From contig JAPYKE020000537.1 of NCBI GenBank assembly GCA_028554795.2, positions 62,001 to 126,000 on the forward strand: DNA of 64,000 bases, read 5' to 3'. Below the pieces are notes generated by a model. That model saw only the letters and a list, made by a program, of their open reading frames with translations, ran no database searches and had not been told where the DNA came from. The position numbers and the translations under genes were made by a program. This document shows, one piece after another, positions 1-7,950 of this stretch. Position 1 is the first letter of the stretch. Every line of letters starts with the position of its first letter. Source of the DNA: Sinohyriopsis cumingii. Its lineage: Eukaryota > Mollusca > Bivalvia > Unionida > Unionidae.

Positions 1-1
1 T

Positions 2-3000
2 CATCACGATGACCATTTCGATACCATTACCAGTATCACTGGATTCCTGAGATATGTTTATTATTGTGAGAAATGTGACTATGGTTATAATAATCGAGAG
101 CAACACAAACATTGTGGATGGAAATGCTCAGGATGTTTGGCCTCTCCACCCTGTCTGAGCGAAGAACCAGTGCCTTGTTCCACTTGTCTGCGCACGTTTG
201 TCAGCCCTAAATGTTACCAACAACATTTGAAGACGCAAGGTTCACAGAAGAAATGTGCTTGTCAACTGCTGAGATTGTGCTCTACGTGTGAACAAGTCAT
301 ACGTACCAATAATACCAAGGCACACGTATGTTCAGGAAAGAAAAAATGTCACATTTGTCACCACATCGTGGACTTGGAACACCAATGTTACGTGCAAAAA
401 TACCAACCCCAACCAGAGAAAGAGGACGGTCACAAGAAGAAAGGCAATTTCATCTTTTTCGATTTCGAATGCATGCAAGAGACTGGCATTCACATCCCTA
501 ATTTCTGCGTGGCTCATCGAGCGTGCGAGAAGTGCATTCAAGAACCTATCTTCAGTCATTGCCCTCACTGCAGCAAGATTCCTGGAGGGCGTGAAAAAAT
601 CTTTCGAGGATCAAAGACGTTAGCCGATTTTGCCCAATGGGTCTTAGACCCCGTCGACAAGACGTGGAGCCAAGAGGACATCGAACGTTACGGAGATTGT
701 CATCGTCATGCCACGGTGATGGCTCACAATTTTTCCGGATACGATGGACAGTTTCTTTTGAGGTACTATACGGAACAAGGCACCGAACGTCCTAAAGTGA
801 CTTTGAACGGGGCCAAAATCATTTTCATGCAAGTGGGACAAGTACAGTTTAAAGATTCGATGAGCTATTTGGCCATGCCTTTGAGTCGAATGCCTAAAAC
901 GTTTGGAATGACAGAAATGGCTAAAGGGTACTTTCCACACTTTTTCAATACGGAAGCCAATCAACATGCCGTTCTACCCCATTTACCTGAGGCTCACTAT
1001 TACGACCCCGACAACATGCGTACCGAACAACGAGAAGCTTTCTACGCTTGGTACCAGGCTCACGCCTCGGACCCTTTCGACTTTCAGGAAGAAATGCTAA
1101 AGTATTGTCGTTCCGACGTGGACATTTTACGGCGTTGCTGTGGAAAATTTCGAGAACTGTTCATGGAAAACGGAGGGGTCGATCCTTTGAAAGAAGCTTG
1201 CACCATTGCCAAAGCGTGTTCCTTAGTGTATCGACAACGATTCATGCCTGAAAACACCGTGGCTGTCATCAGCCCTCAAACGACCAACTTTGTCAAACGT
1301 CAATACTCGATCAAAGCCCTACGTTGGTTACATTACTTGTGCGACAAGGAAAACAAATGGATTCAGCATGCCCGCAACGGAGGGGGTGAAAAGACCATCG
1401 GAACGTATTCGGTAGATGGCTGGGACTTAGAAAACCCCAAGATCGTGTACGAGTTTAACGGTTGCTTATTTCACGGATGTCCCGTCTGTTACCCTGACCG
1501 TGGCACTAAAAATCAGTTTTTGCAACGAACCATGGAAGACTTGTACCAGGACACTTGTCAGCGACGCCTAAAGTTAGAACAGGAAGGATACCAAGTGGTG
1601 GAAATGTGGGAACACGAGTACGATCACCGTATGAAAACCGATCCCGAGTTTAAACGCCTCGTGGAAAGTTACCAGTTCATGGACCCGCTGAACCCGAGGG
1701 ATAGTTTGTACGGAGGAAGGACCAATGCCACCTGTTTGCTGTACCAAGCCGACGAAGAGAAAGGAGAAGAAATCAAATACTTGGACGTGTGTTCGCTGTA
1801 TCCCTACGTGTGCAAATATTGTCGCTTTCCTGTAGGGCACCCGCAATTGTTGACGGAACACATCGACCTGAAAAACATTCGACAATACGAAGGCTTGATC
1901 AAGTGCAAAGTTTTGCCTCCCACGAACCTATACCATCCCGTCTTACCTCACCATTGTCAAGGCAAACTGATGTTTCCCTTGTGCCGTACTTGTGCCGAAA
2001 CGTGCAACCAAGACCAGCCTTGTCAGCACAGCCAGGAAGAACGGGCCTTGACGGGAACCTGGGTCAGCGTGGAATTGTTCAAAGCTCTGGACATGGGATA
2101 CCAACTGTTAGAAGTGTACGAAATTTGCCACTTTCCCAAGACACAACAGTATCGCAAGGGTGACCCCACGCAGAAAGGCATTTTCGCAGACTACGTGGAT
2201 GCCTTTTTGAAACTGAAGCAAGAAGCTAGCGGCTATCCTTCCTGGTGTCACACTCCCGAAGACCAAATACAATTCAAAGAGAAATATTACGAACAAGAAG
2301 GTATCACTTTAGACCACATCGAGAAAAACGAAGGCAGGCGATCGTTTGCCAAAGTGATGTTAAATTGCTTGTGGGGTAAAATGGCATAACGACCGTGTTT
2401 ACCCAAGACGGAATATTTGACAGAACCTTCCCGCTACTTCCAGATGATTCACGACAAAACCAAATACATGAAACACGTGGACGTCGTTCGAGAGAATTTG
2501 ATCTTGGTCAATTACGAAGAAGATCTGGACTTTGTACAAGACGACCCTTTTGGAAATGTCATCATTGCGGCTTACGTGACAGCCCATGCTCGCTTAAAAT
2601 TGTACGAAGCTTTAGAACTGTTAGAAGAACGCGTCCTGTACTTTGACACGGACAGTTGCATCTACATCCATCACCCGATTCAACATCACCCTAGCATCGA
2701 AGGAGACCGTTTAGGAGCCTGGACAGACGAGCATCCCGACGACAAGATTCTAAGTTTTGTCAGTGGCGGTCCCAAAAATTACGGCTACCAATACCGGGAC
2801 AAACAAGGAGAAGTGCACACAACGTGCAAAGTGAAAGGACTGACTCTGAATTATCGTACCAGTCGAGTGGTCAACTTTGGGGTATTGAAAGAAGCCTTGC
2901 AATCGGGAGAGGATGGAAACTTTAAAGTGACCACTCACCAACCGAACAAGATTGTACGTTTACCCACTCATCACATCGTCAGTCGACCCCTGGAAAAAAT

Positions 3001-3100
3001 CTATCAAATCGTGTACCAGAAGCGAGTGAGACTTCCCAATCATTTCACCTTACCGTACGGTCACGTCGGTATTGGTCTGTATATAAAAAAGGAACCCTAG
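2..3100 (+). pseudogene. Protein-primed family B DNA polymerase (Polinton pPolB), 5'-truncated by window, one in-frame stop
   Basis: The frame is open from base 2, so the gene begins upstream of the window. The N-terminal part (to about base 400) is rich in Cys/His pairs, typical of the zinc-binding extension of Polinton polymerases. Exonuclease motifs follow: DFE at 461-469, HNFSGYD at 725-745, YCRSD at 1103-1117. Polymerase motif A (DVCSLYP) starts at 1784, motif B (KVMLNCLWGK) lies at about 2351-2380, and motif C (YFDTDS) at 2639-2656. Between exo and pol sits a GCLFHGCPVCY segment, often seen in this polymerase class. A TAA at 2387-2389, just after motif B, interrupts an otherwise unchanged frame that stays open to the TAG at 3098. 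The protein would be cut before motif C, so this copy should not make active polymerase. Family role: replication of the element from terminal-protein-primed ends. The polymerase call is secure; the decay reading is direct from sequence unless it is a base error. Confidence 0.95.
3080..3092 (+). promoter_or_regulatory. TATA box (TATATAAAAAAGG) for the BIR gene
   Basis: A strong TATA box lies inside the last codons of the polymerase gene (it encodes Tyr-Ile-Lys-Lys) and 66 nt before the ATG of the BIR gene. The same TATAAAAA(A)GG form recurs before other genes of the element, which supports a real promoter. Confidence 0.6.
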
Positions 3101-3145
3101 GCAAGATCGATAGTTCATTGTGACTACCAAGACCGAGCGAACAAG

Positions 3146-3883
3146 ATGAATACTTTGAAAAAGACATCGTTCCAGTTTGGGGATTGTAAAAAAGTTGTAT
3201 CTTCCTCTAGTGTGACTAATACTGGATGGATAAGACCCATGCATTGCGACGGAAAATGTCCGGAAGGAAACTGCGATTGTCCATGTGGTTACCATTGTAA
3301 TTGCGTAACGGAGTTTGCAGACGAGTGCGATTGTGAGCCTTGCGATGGGACCGATGGTGCACGTTGTGACCTGAGTGATGCCGTAAAGCATCATGGGAAC
3401 TTTGTTTTCACTGCCCCTGTCATGGAAAGTGATGCTGTGCGTGTCAAACCTGAGGGATGCGAAAGCGATGCCGCTCGTCCTCTTAGACATTTTACCGGGT
3501 TTAAAGGGGAATGTTCACCTTCACGTCTACCCCCCTACGGATGTCATCCAGCCCTGAGCAAACTCCTGTTCATGTCACCCAACCCTTATCGAAACGAACC
3601 TGTGAAAGACGAATATTCGTTTCCTGTGCGTTTGTCGGAATACTGCGACTTTGAAAATCGTCTTCAATCGTTCAAAGGAAAATGGCCAAAGTATCTGGGA
3701 GGACCGACCCCCGAAGAATTAGCCAGAGCCGGATTTTTCTACTTGGGCGAAGGAGATAAAGTCAAGTGCTTCAGTTGCGGTGTGTCACTTCACCACTGGG
3801 AACCGCAAGATTCGGCCTACGTAGAACATGCTCGATGGTCACCGAATTGTCATTACTTACCCTTAGTGGGACCGAGACATTGA
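3146..3883 (+). CDS. BIR-domain protein, inhibitor-of-apoptosis type
   Basis: This 245-aa protein has a C-terminal BIR domain, residues about 170-240. It shows the zinc ligands of the family: CFSCG, then 16 residues on His, then Cys six residues later (EHARWSPNC). The N-terminal third is unusually rich in cysteine (about residues 30-75, many CxC and CxxC pairs) and may bind metal separately. No RING is present. BIR proteins bind caspases or their activators and block apoptosis; carriage by a virus-like element suggests protection of the host cell during replication, which is inference. The ATG at 3146 follows a TATA box by about 60 nt and has an A at -3 (caagATGa). The gene is intact, in contrast to polymerase and capsid. 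BIR genes are abundant in bivalves and known in some invertebrate DNA viruses, so capture from a host is plausible. Confidence 0.88.
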   Translation: MNTLKKTSFQFGDCKKVVSSSSVTNTGWIRPMHCDGKCPEGNCDCPCGYHCNCVTEFADECDCEPCDGTDGARCDLSDAVKHHGNFVFTAPVMESDAVRVKPEGCESDAARPLRHFTGFKGECSPSRLPPYGCHPALSKLLFMSPNPYRNEPVKDEYSFPVRLSEYCDFENRLQSFKGKWPKYLGGPTPEELARAGFFYLGEGDKVKCFSCGVSLHHWEPQDSAYVEHARWSPNCHYLPLVGPRH

Positions 3884-3911
3884 AGTAACTTTTTACCATA
3901 ATCATCTGTTC

Positions 3912-4367
3912 ATGGATACTTTACAAGAGAACATTCGTGCTTTGCCTGTGGAGTTGAGAGAACGCATTTATCGAGAGCTGGTCAAAATACAAGTGAAACG
4001 TAAAGAACAATTGCATCCGTTACGTCACCGGTGTTTGAACCACTGGTACCTGAAGGCTATACAAGGATTGATTCAATTGAAAGTGTTCCATTGGACAGAC
4101 ATTGATCAACGACCTCCTGGTTATAAAAAGGAATGGTTTGGTATTGACGATTCTATCTACTACATTGTAAACGTACTGCATCGAATTCCAGAGGAAGAGT
4201 TAACGAATTACCAACATCTTTCACGCAATGTCAACTTGGTGAAAGAGGAAACTTCTGAACGAATTGTAATGTGTAGATTAGTGACTCAACGATTTAAATT
4301 CGACACTGAAGTGAAACCATGTTTGTGCAAAGAGTACATTTCTTGTGTCAGACCAAAGAGGATTTAG
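3912..4367 (+). CDS. Hypothetical protein, F-box-like N-terminus, copy 1 of a tandem pair
   Basis: A 151-aa protein starting at the ATG in ttcATGg. Residues 9-27 (RALPVELRERIYRELVKIQ) resemble the start of an F-box (LPxEL...IY..L), a motif that recruits Skp1 to ubiquitin ligases. The match is by eye and short, so the function is only a suggestion. The remainder is helical and basic with several aromatic residues and no recognised domain. The next gene downstream (ATG at 4380) is a paralogue: the first ~37 residues are identical, after which the two diverge. It lies 28 nt after the BIR gene and has no clear TATA box of its own, so it may be co-transcribed with it. Confidence 0.7.
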   Translation: MDTLQENIRALPVELRERIYRELVKIQVKRKEQLHPLRHRCLNHWYLKAIQGLIQLKVFHWTDIDQRPPGYKKEWFGIDDSIYYIVNVLHRIPEEELTNYQHLSRNVNLVKEETSERIVMCRLVTQRFKFDTEVKPCLCKEYISCVRPKRI

Positions 4368-4379
4368 TATGACCTATTC

Positions 4380-4898
4380 ATGGATACTTTACAAGAGAAC
4401 ATTCGTGCTTTGCCTGTGGAGTTGAGAGAAAGGATTTACCGAGAGCTGGTCAAAATACAAGTGAAACGTAAAGAACAATTGCATCCGATACGTCACCAGA
4501 TCTTTAACCACTGGTACTTGAATGGTATAAGAGAACTGATTCGTCAGAAATTCTTTCAATGGTCAGACATTGTTCAAAACTTTGAGGTCGCTAATGATCG
4601 ACATGTTCATGATTATGGTTACTTCGAGATTCACCTAGTGCAATGCATTGAGGAAGACAAGTTAAAGGATTACCAACATATTATACGTGGAATCTACTTA
4701 GAGGAAGAGGAAACACCTAAACGAACTCTGACGTTTCGGTTACAGTATGCAAGATTTAGATTCCCTACTGGAGAACGAAGATCTCTGGCTAGAAAGTACG
4801 TCTATTGCATCCGAAAAAAAGAGAATATAAAAAGAGGCTGCCATGCCACGGTTTATGTCACATGTCATCCAACAGATTCCGTGGAAGGAACTCAATGA
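4380..4898 (+). CDS. Hypothetical protein, F-box-like N-terminus, copy 2 of a tandem pair
   Basis: A 172-aa paralogue of the gene just upstream, separated by 12 nt. The first ~37 residues match copy 1 exactly, including the LPVELRERIYREL segment, and the identity extends into the bases before both ATGs (ttcatgg). The C-terminal two thirds differ strongly (for instance HWYLNGIRELIR against HWYLKAIQGLIQ), so the shared start is either under strong constraint or has been homogenised by gene conversion. The 3' end overlaps the start of the next small ORF. Function unknown; an F-box-like adaptor role is a guess. Confidence 0.7.
   Translation: MDTLQENIRALPVELRERIYRELVKIQVKRKEQLHPIRHQIFNHWYLNGIRELIRQKFFQWSDIVQNFEVANDRHVHDYGYFEIHLVQCIEEDKLKDYQHIIRGIYLEEEETPKRTLTFRLQYARFRFPTGERRSLARKYVYCIRKKENIKRGCHATVYVTCHPTDSVEGTQ
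4826..4834 (+). promoter_or_regulatory. TATA-like box (TATAAAAAG)
   Basis: It matches the element's recurrent TATAAAAA form and lies within the 3' end of the preceding gene. It is only 17 nt before the ATG at 4843, too close for that ATG to sit downstream of a normal start site; the in-frame ATG at 4855 or the gene at 5058 are alternatives. Confidence 0.4.
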
Positions 4899-5067
4899 CC
4901 ATATTCAAACCGTGGATCATTACCATCAATTATTACAAGAACTATATCCATTCAATTTGGGACGACAAGTGGTGTGTGTCTTAGTGACTTGTTTTCTGGG
5001 ATTTCGTTTACCAGCCGATTCCTTGTGGACTCTTTACGATCAGTACTTACCACCTCCATGGCCTTAA
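4843..5067 (+). CDS. Small hypothetical protein
   Basis: A 74-aa ORF that overlaps the end of the preceding gene by 56 nt and the start of the next by 10 nt. A short hydrophobic run (VVCVLVTCFLGF, about residues 43-54) could be a membrane segment. An in-frame ATG at 4855 is an alternative start, better placed after the TATA-like box at 4826. I do not recognise the family. It is supported by compact gene packing rather than by homology. Confidence 0.4.
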   Translation: MPRFMSHVIQQIPWKELNDHIQTVDHYHQLLQELYPFNLGRQVVCVLVTCFLGFRLPADSLWTLYDQYLPPPWP

Positions 5068-5607
5068 ATGGTCACGAAAAACTCCTTTTGCTCAAAGCCT
5101 TGCGTTTTCATCTGGATACTTCTCGACCTCAACAGGAAAAAAAGATTCGTCAACTTTTAGCGACCCAAGACGTGTATGACGATGTGTGTGTAGCTTGTGA
5201 CTTACACCCTCATTGGACAGATGTTCGTGATTGGAAAAAGGGGGGTTTTGAGGCTTGGACCCAAGAAGTGGCCCAGTATGCACAAGAGTTGTTCAAGGAA
5301 AAAAGTTACTTTTCAACCCGTGTTAGTGACGGTGCCAGAAGAACCCGTCACCGAGAACAACCACTCGCTTCAGGACAGGACTGTCATGGACATGCCTGAA
5401 AGGTCATTCCGGGAGGACACTTGTGTGACAATACCTCATGTAGAGACTGTAAGAACATTACACACTGTCCCTAGGACATCTTGGTTACCCAAAACATGTT
5501 GTACAGACACTTGTTTATATTCCACTTTGATCGCTTTGCTGTGTTTTATATTCCTGTACATCACTATTTGGGTTGTATGTATTTTTGTCTTTCGTGTTCA
5601 TATTTGA
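5058..5607 (+). pseudogene. Hypothetical single-pass membrane protein, apparent frameshift near 5299-5304
   Basis: From the ATG at 5058 the frame runs to a TGA at 5397-5399 (113 aa) and ends in a low-quality Arg/Gly-rich tail. The +1-related frame becomes coding-like right after a six-A run at 5299-5304 (VTVPEEPVTENN and onward) and ends at 5605-5607. That second part carries a strong membrane helix (TLIALLCFIFLYITIWVV) near its C-terminus. The simplest reading is one gene with a soluble N-terminal region and a C-terminal anchor, broken by an indel in the A run. The alternative is two overlapping short genes. No family recognised. An AATAAA site lies 8 nt after the stop, so this is probably the last gene of its transcription unit. 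Confidence 0.55.
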
Positions 5608-5614
5608 AACATTC

Positions 5615-5620
5615 AATAAA
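5615..5620 (+). terminator. Polyadenylation signal AATAAA
   Basis: AATAAA eight nt after the stop of the membrane-protein frame and just before the TATA box at 5637. It would end transcripts covering the polymerase-BIR-paralogue block and separates it from the ATPase/capsid block. Confidence 0.6.
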
Positions 5621-5636
5621 CGTGTTCTGAAAAAAG

Positions 5637-5644
5637 TATATAAA
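5637..5644 (+). promoter_or_regulatory. TATA box (TATATAAA) for the packaging ATPase
   Basis: It lies 55 nt before the ATPase ATG and 17 nt after an AATAAA, an arrangement expected at the border of two transcription units. Confidence 0.6.
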
Positions 5645-5691
5645 CTCTTGTCTTGTTTGTTTTTCGTGTCACAAGTGACATTTCTCACACC

Positions 5692-6450
5692 ATGGCTACC
5701 TCTGCTGTCTCTGCTCCCTCTTCCTCTACTGTCAAAGTCATCGACGAACACTTAGATCGTGCCAGTTGGGAGGCTTTGTATCTTCGGCATCCCTTTAACA
5801 TGCTCATTGCTGGACCTAGCGGTTCAGGCAAAACCGAATTCGTCAAACGTTTGATCGAACATAAACATCATTTGATCGATCGGCCCCCTCAACGGATCGT
5901 GTGGTGTTACAAAGAGTGGCAATCGGCGTACAGCCTCTTGCGAGAAAGTCAAGGCGATTCCATCGTGTTTGTGGAAGGCATTCCTAAAGAAGACGATGGC
6001 ATCGTCTCTGACTCCCGTCTAACCCATTTGGTCATTTTCGACGACATGTTAGGAGAAGACGAAGAAGAAATTAAATTGTGGTTCACGCGCAAAGGGCATC
6101 ACCGTAATGCCAGTGTCGTTTACATCACCCAAAATTTGTTTCAACAAAGTAAAGCCCATCGCACCATCAGTCTCAATGCGCATTACGTGGTCTTGTTTAA
6201 AAGCCCTCGAGATAAATCGCAAGTGCAAGTCTTAGCCAAACAGTTAGGAACGCCTTGGCTGACTCAGGCGTACGACGATGCCACTCAAACTCCACACGCC
6301 TATTTACTCGTCGATTTGAAACCTACGACCCCCGAGGATTTGCGATTTCGTACCCACTTGTTTCACCACTGGTGCCAAGACGGAGGACCTGTCCTGTACA
6401 CGTCTCCGTCCTCGACTTCATTTCACTCCTCCCATGAAAAAAATCTATAA
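5692..6450 (+). CDS. Genome-packaging ATPase (FtsK/HerA, A32-like)
   Basis: A 252-aa P-loop ATPase. Walker A is GPSGSGKT at residues 41-48 and Walker B is LVIFDDM at 113-119, followed by a sensor-like TQNLF at 146-150 and a basic segment (SPRDKSQV). Order and size fit the DNA-packaging ATPase of Polintons, virophages and poxvirus A32. It would pump element DNA into preformed capsids. The ATG at 5692 is chosen because it has a good Kozak context (caccATGg) and sits 55 nt after a TATA box. The reading frame is intact. Its TAA stop (6448-6450) lies within the TATAAAAA box of the next gene. Confidence 0.93.
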   Translation: MATSAVSAPSSSTVKVIDEHLDRASWEALYLRHPFNMLIAGPSGSGKTEFVKRLIEHKHHLIDRPPQRIVWCYKEWQSAYSLLRESQGDSIVFVEGIPKEDDGIVSDSRLTHLVIFDDMLGEDEEEIKLWFTRKGHHRNASVVYITQNLFQQSKAHRTISLNAHYVVLFKSPRDKSQVQVLAKQLGTPWLTQAYDDATQTPHAYLLVDLKPTTPEDLRFRTHLFHHWCQDGGPVLYTSPSSTSFHSSHEKNL

Positions 6451-6453
6451 AAA
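6446..6453 (+). promoter_or_regulatory. TATA box overlapping the ATPase stop codon
   Basis: TATAAAAA in which bases 6448-6450 are also the TAA stop of the ATPase gene. It lies 46 nt before the next ATG (6492). Confidence 0.6.
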
Positions 6454-6491
6454 CCTCAGACCCTTTTTCGTCTGTCTCACACAGTGTGAAC

Positions 6492-7457
6492 ATGACGTCC
6501 CTTCAGTCGCATCTTCCCGTCAAATTGATTCGTGCCTTGTATGGCATCAGTCGAGAAAAAGATCCACAAACACGAGCCCGTGTCTTAGAAGCTAGTCTCA
6601 AAGAAGTCTTACGATGGTTCACGGTGACGGCACGTCAATTACTCCAAGGAATCATTCAGATTCCTCATCAAACCCAACGCTTTTTCGATCGAAACAAAGT
6701 CGCTTTGGTCCAACTGGCCGATCCCCGCATCGACACTCAAACCAAAAAACAAATCATTTTGAAACCTGGAGGGAGCGGTACTCTAGGAGGGGTCATCATT
6801 CGCTCACTCTTAAGATGGGATCCTAATGCCCCCAAAGTTATCCCCAAGACAAAAGTTCAACGAAGCCCCAAGAAGAAAAAGAAAAAGACCAAGTCCCCAA
6901 GAAGAATAACTTCTCCAGTGGCAGGACCCTCCTCTTACCAAACACCACCACCATCACCCCGGAAAAAGAAAAGAAGCCCCCAGAAAAAGAAACAGAGAAA
7001 AAGTCCTCAGAAAAAGAAAAGTCCACAGAAGAAGAAAACTAGTCGCAAGAGAGGCACTTCGGCCAGGACGCAACCTTACACTCGCAAGCCACGACCTGCC
7101 ACAGCGGTGACTGTGTCTCCGGCAGCCTCACGTTTGTCCACTTCTCCGTTGATGTCACCAGGAACTGAAGAGTACTTGGAGACGTTGATCACACCAAGAA
7201 CTTCTCCGTTGATGACCCCCAAAAGAACTTCCCCAGTGGCAGGACCTTCCCATTTAGCGGCAGTGGCTGCTGCTCACAAAGTACCTTCTCCCAAAATCAA
7301 AGTCCAAGAAAGATCGGGCATGTTACAAAGTTTACTGGATTTGTCCAAACAAGAACTGGCTCGATTTAGTCCGTTACGTACCCCTGCACGACGTGTCATG
7401 CCTGTCCTCAAACTGATAAAACGTAAAGACAATCAGTGGCGACGCGTTCCAGTATAA
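6492..7457 (+). CDS. Lysine-rich virion-core-like DNA-binding protein
   Basis: A 321-aa protein from the ATG at 6492. The N-terminal 100 residues are helical and end in a Gly-rich hydrophobic stretch (KPGGSGTLGGVIIRSLL). Residues about 120-195 consist of SPKK/SPQKKK repeats, like the SPKK minor-groove motifs of histone H1 tails and adenovirus core proteins. The C-terminal third is Ser/Pro-rich with the phrases TSPVAGPS and TSPLM(S/T)P each used twice. It most likely condenses DNA in the virion or binds chromatin; this rests on composition and gene neighbourhood. The stop TAA (7455-7457) falls within the next TATA box. The SP/TP sites would be kinase targets. Confidence 0.7.
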   Translation: MTSLQSHLPVKLIRALYGISREKDPQTRARVLEASLKEVLRWFTVTARQLLQGIIQIPHQTQRFFDRNKVALVQLADPRIDTQTKKQIILKPGGSGTLGGVIIRSLLRWDPNAPKVIPKTKVQRSPKKKKKKTKSPRRITSPVAGPSSYQTPPPSPRKKKRSPQKKKQRKSPQKKKSPQKKKTSRKRGTSARTQPYTRKPRPATAVTVSPAASRLSTSPLMSPGTEEYLETLITPRTSPLMTPKRTSPVAGPSHLAAVAAAHKVPSPKIKVQERSGMLQSLLDLSKQELARFSPLRTPARRVMPVLKLIKRKDNQWRRVPV

Positions 7458-7463
7458 AAAAGG
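7453..7463 (+). promoter_or_regulatory. TATA box overlapping the upstream stop codon
   Basis: TATAAAAAAGG whose bases 7455-7457 are the TAA stop of the preceding gene. The next ATG (7516) is 63 nt downstream. Confidence 0.6.
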
Positions 7464-7515
7464 CCTGTGACCGAGTAGGGTATCAGTGTTTTTAGGTGTT
7501 CCTAAAGACTCAAAG

Positions 7516-7902
7516 ATGTCACCCTCCAGAAAACCCCAAGGAAAGAAAAGGAAAGGACTACCACCACGTTTAGCCAAACATGGGGACCTGTTATCTGTCC
7601 TGTCCAAAGCTTCTCCACCCCTACGAAAAAAACTCATTCAAACGGCCTCCAAAGAGGTCATCGATACTGTGTGCGAATGTTGTTTGAACGTTTTGAAAGG
7701 CACGATCCCTTTGTCCAAACACCAGAAACAATGCTTAGGCAAACATCGTCACGTTCTTCGGAAAATGGTTCAAAAGAAAATTCCCATTCGTCAAAAAAAG
7801 AAGATGTTGGTCCAACGTGGAGGCATTTTACCTCTCTTGTTAGGCCCCATACTGAAAGGAGTCTTGGGAACCATGTTGGGAGGACTGGTGGGAGCAAGAT
7901 AA
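7516..7902 (+). CDS. Small basic protein with hydrophobic C-terminus (core protein X-like)
   Basis: A 128-aa protein. The ATG at 7516 is preferred over upstream non-ATG codons and lies 63 nt after a TATA box. A basic central region (SKHQKQCLGKHRHVLRKM, then RQKKKMLVQRGG) leads into a hydrophobic, Gly-rich C-terminus (ILPLLLGPILKGVLGTMLGG). This plan, a basic helix bundle followed by RGG and a hydrophobic tail, is common to a small late protein in Polintons and adintoviruses that has been compared with adenovirus pX. It may bind DNA and disrupt membranes during entry; that is inference from the family. The TAA stop (7900-7902) overlaps the next TATA-like box. Confidence 0.7.
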   Translation: MSPSRKPQGKKRKGLPPRLAKHGDLLSVLSKASPPLRKKLIQTASKEVIDTVCECCLNVLKGTIPLSKHQKQCLGKHRHVLRKMVQKKIPIRQKKKMLVQRGGILPLLLGPILKGVLGTMLGGLVGAR

Positions 7903-7907
7903 AAAGG
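7898..7907 (+). promoter_or_regulatory. TATA-like box (GATAAAAAGG) overlapping the upstream stop codon
   Basis: It has the same form as the other boxes with G in place of T at the first position. Bases 7900-7902 are the stop of the preceding gene, and the next ATG (7951) is 53 nt away. Confidence 0.5.
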
Positions 7908-7950
7908 CCTCGGAAGTTCCAAGATCTCAGAATCGACCCCTGACAACCCC

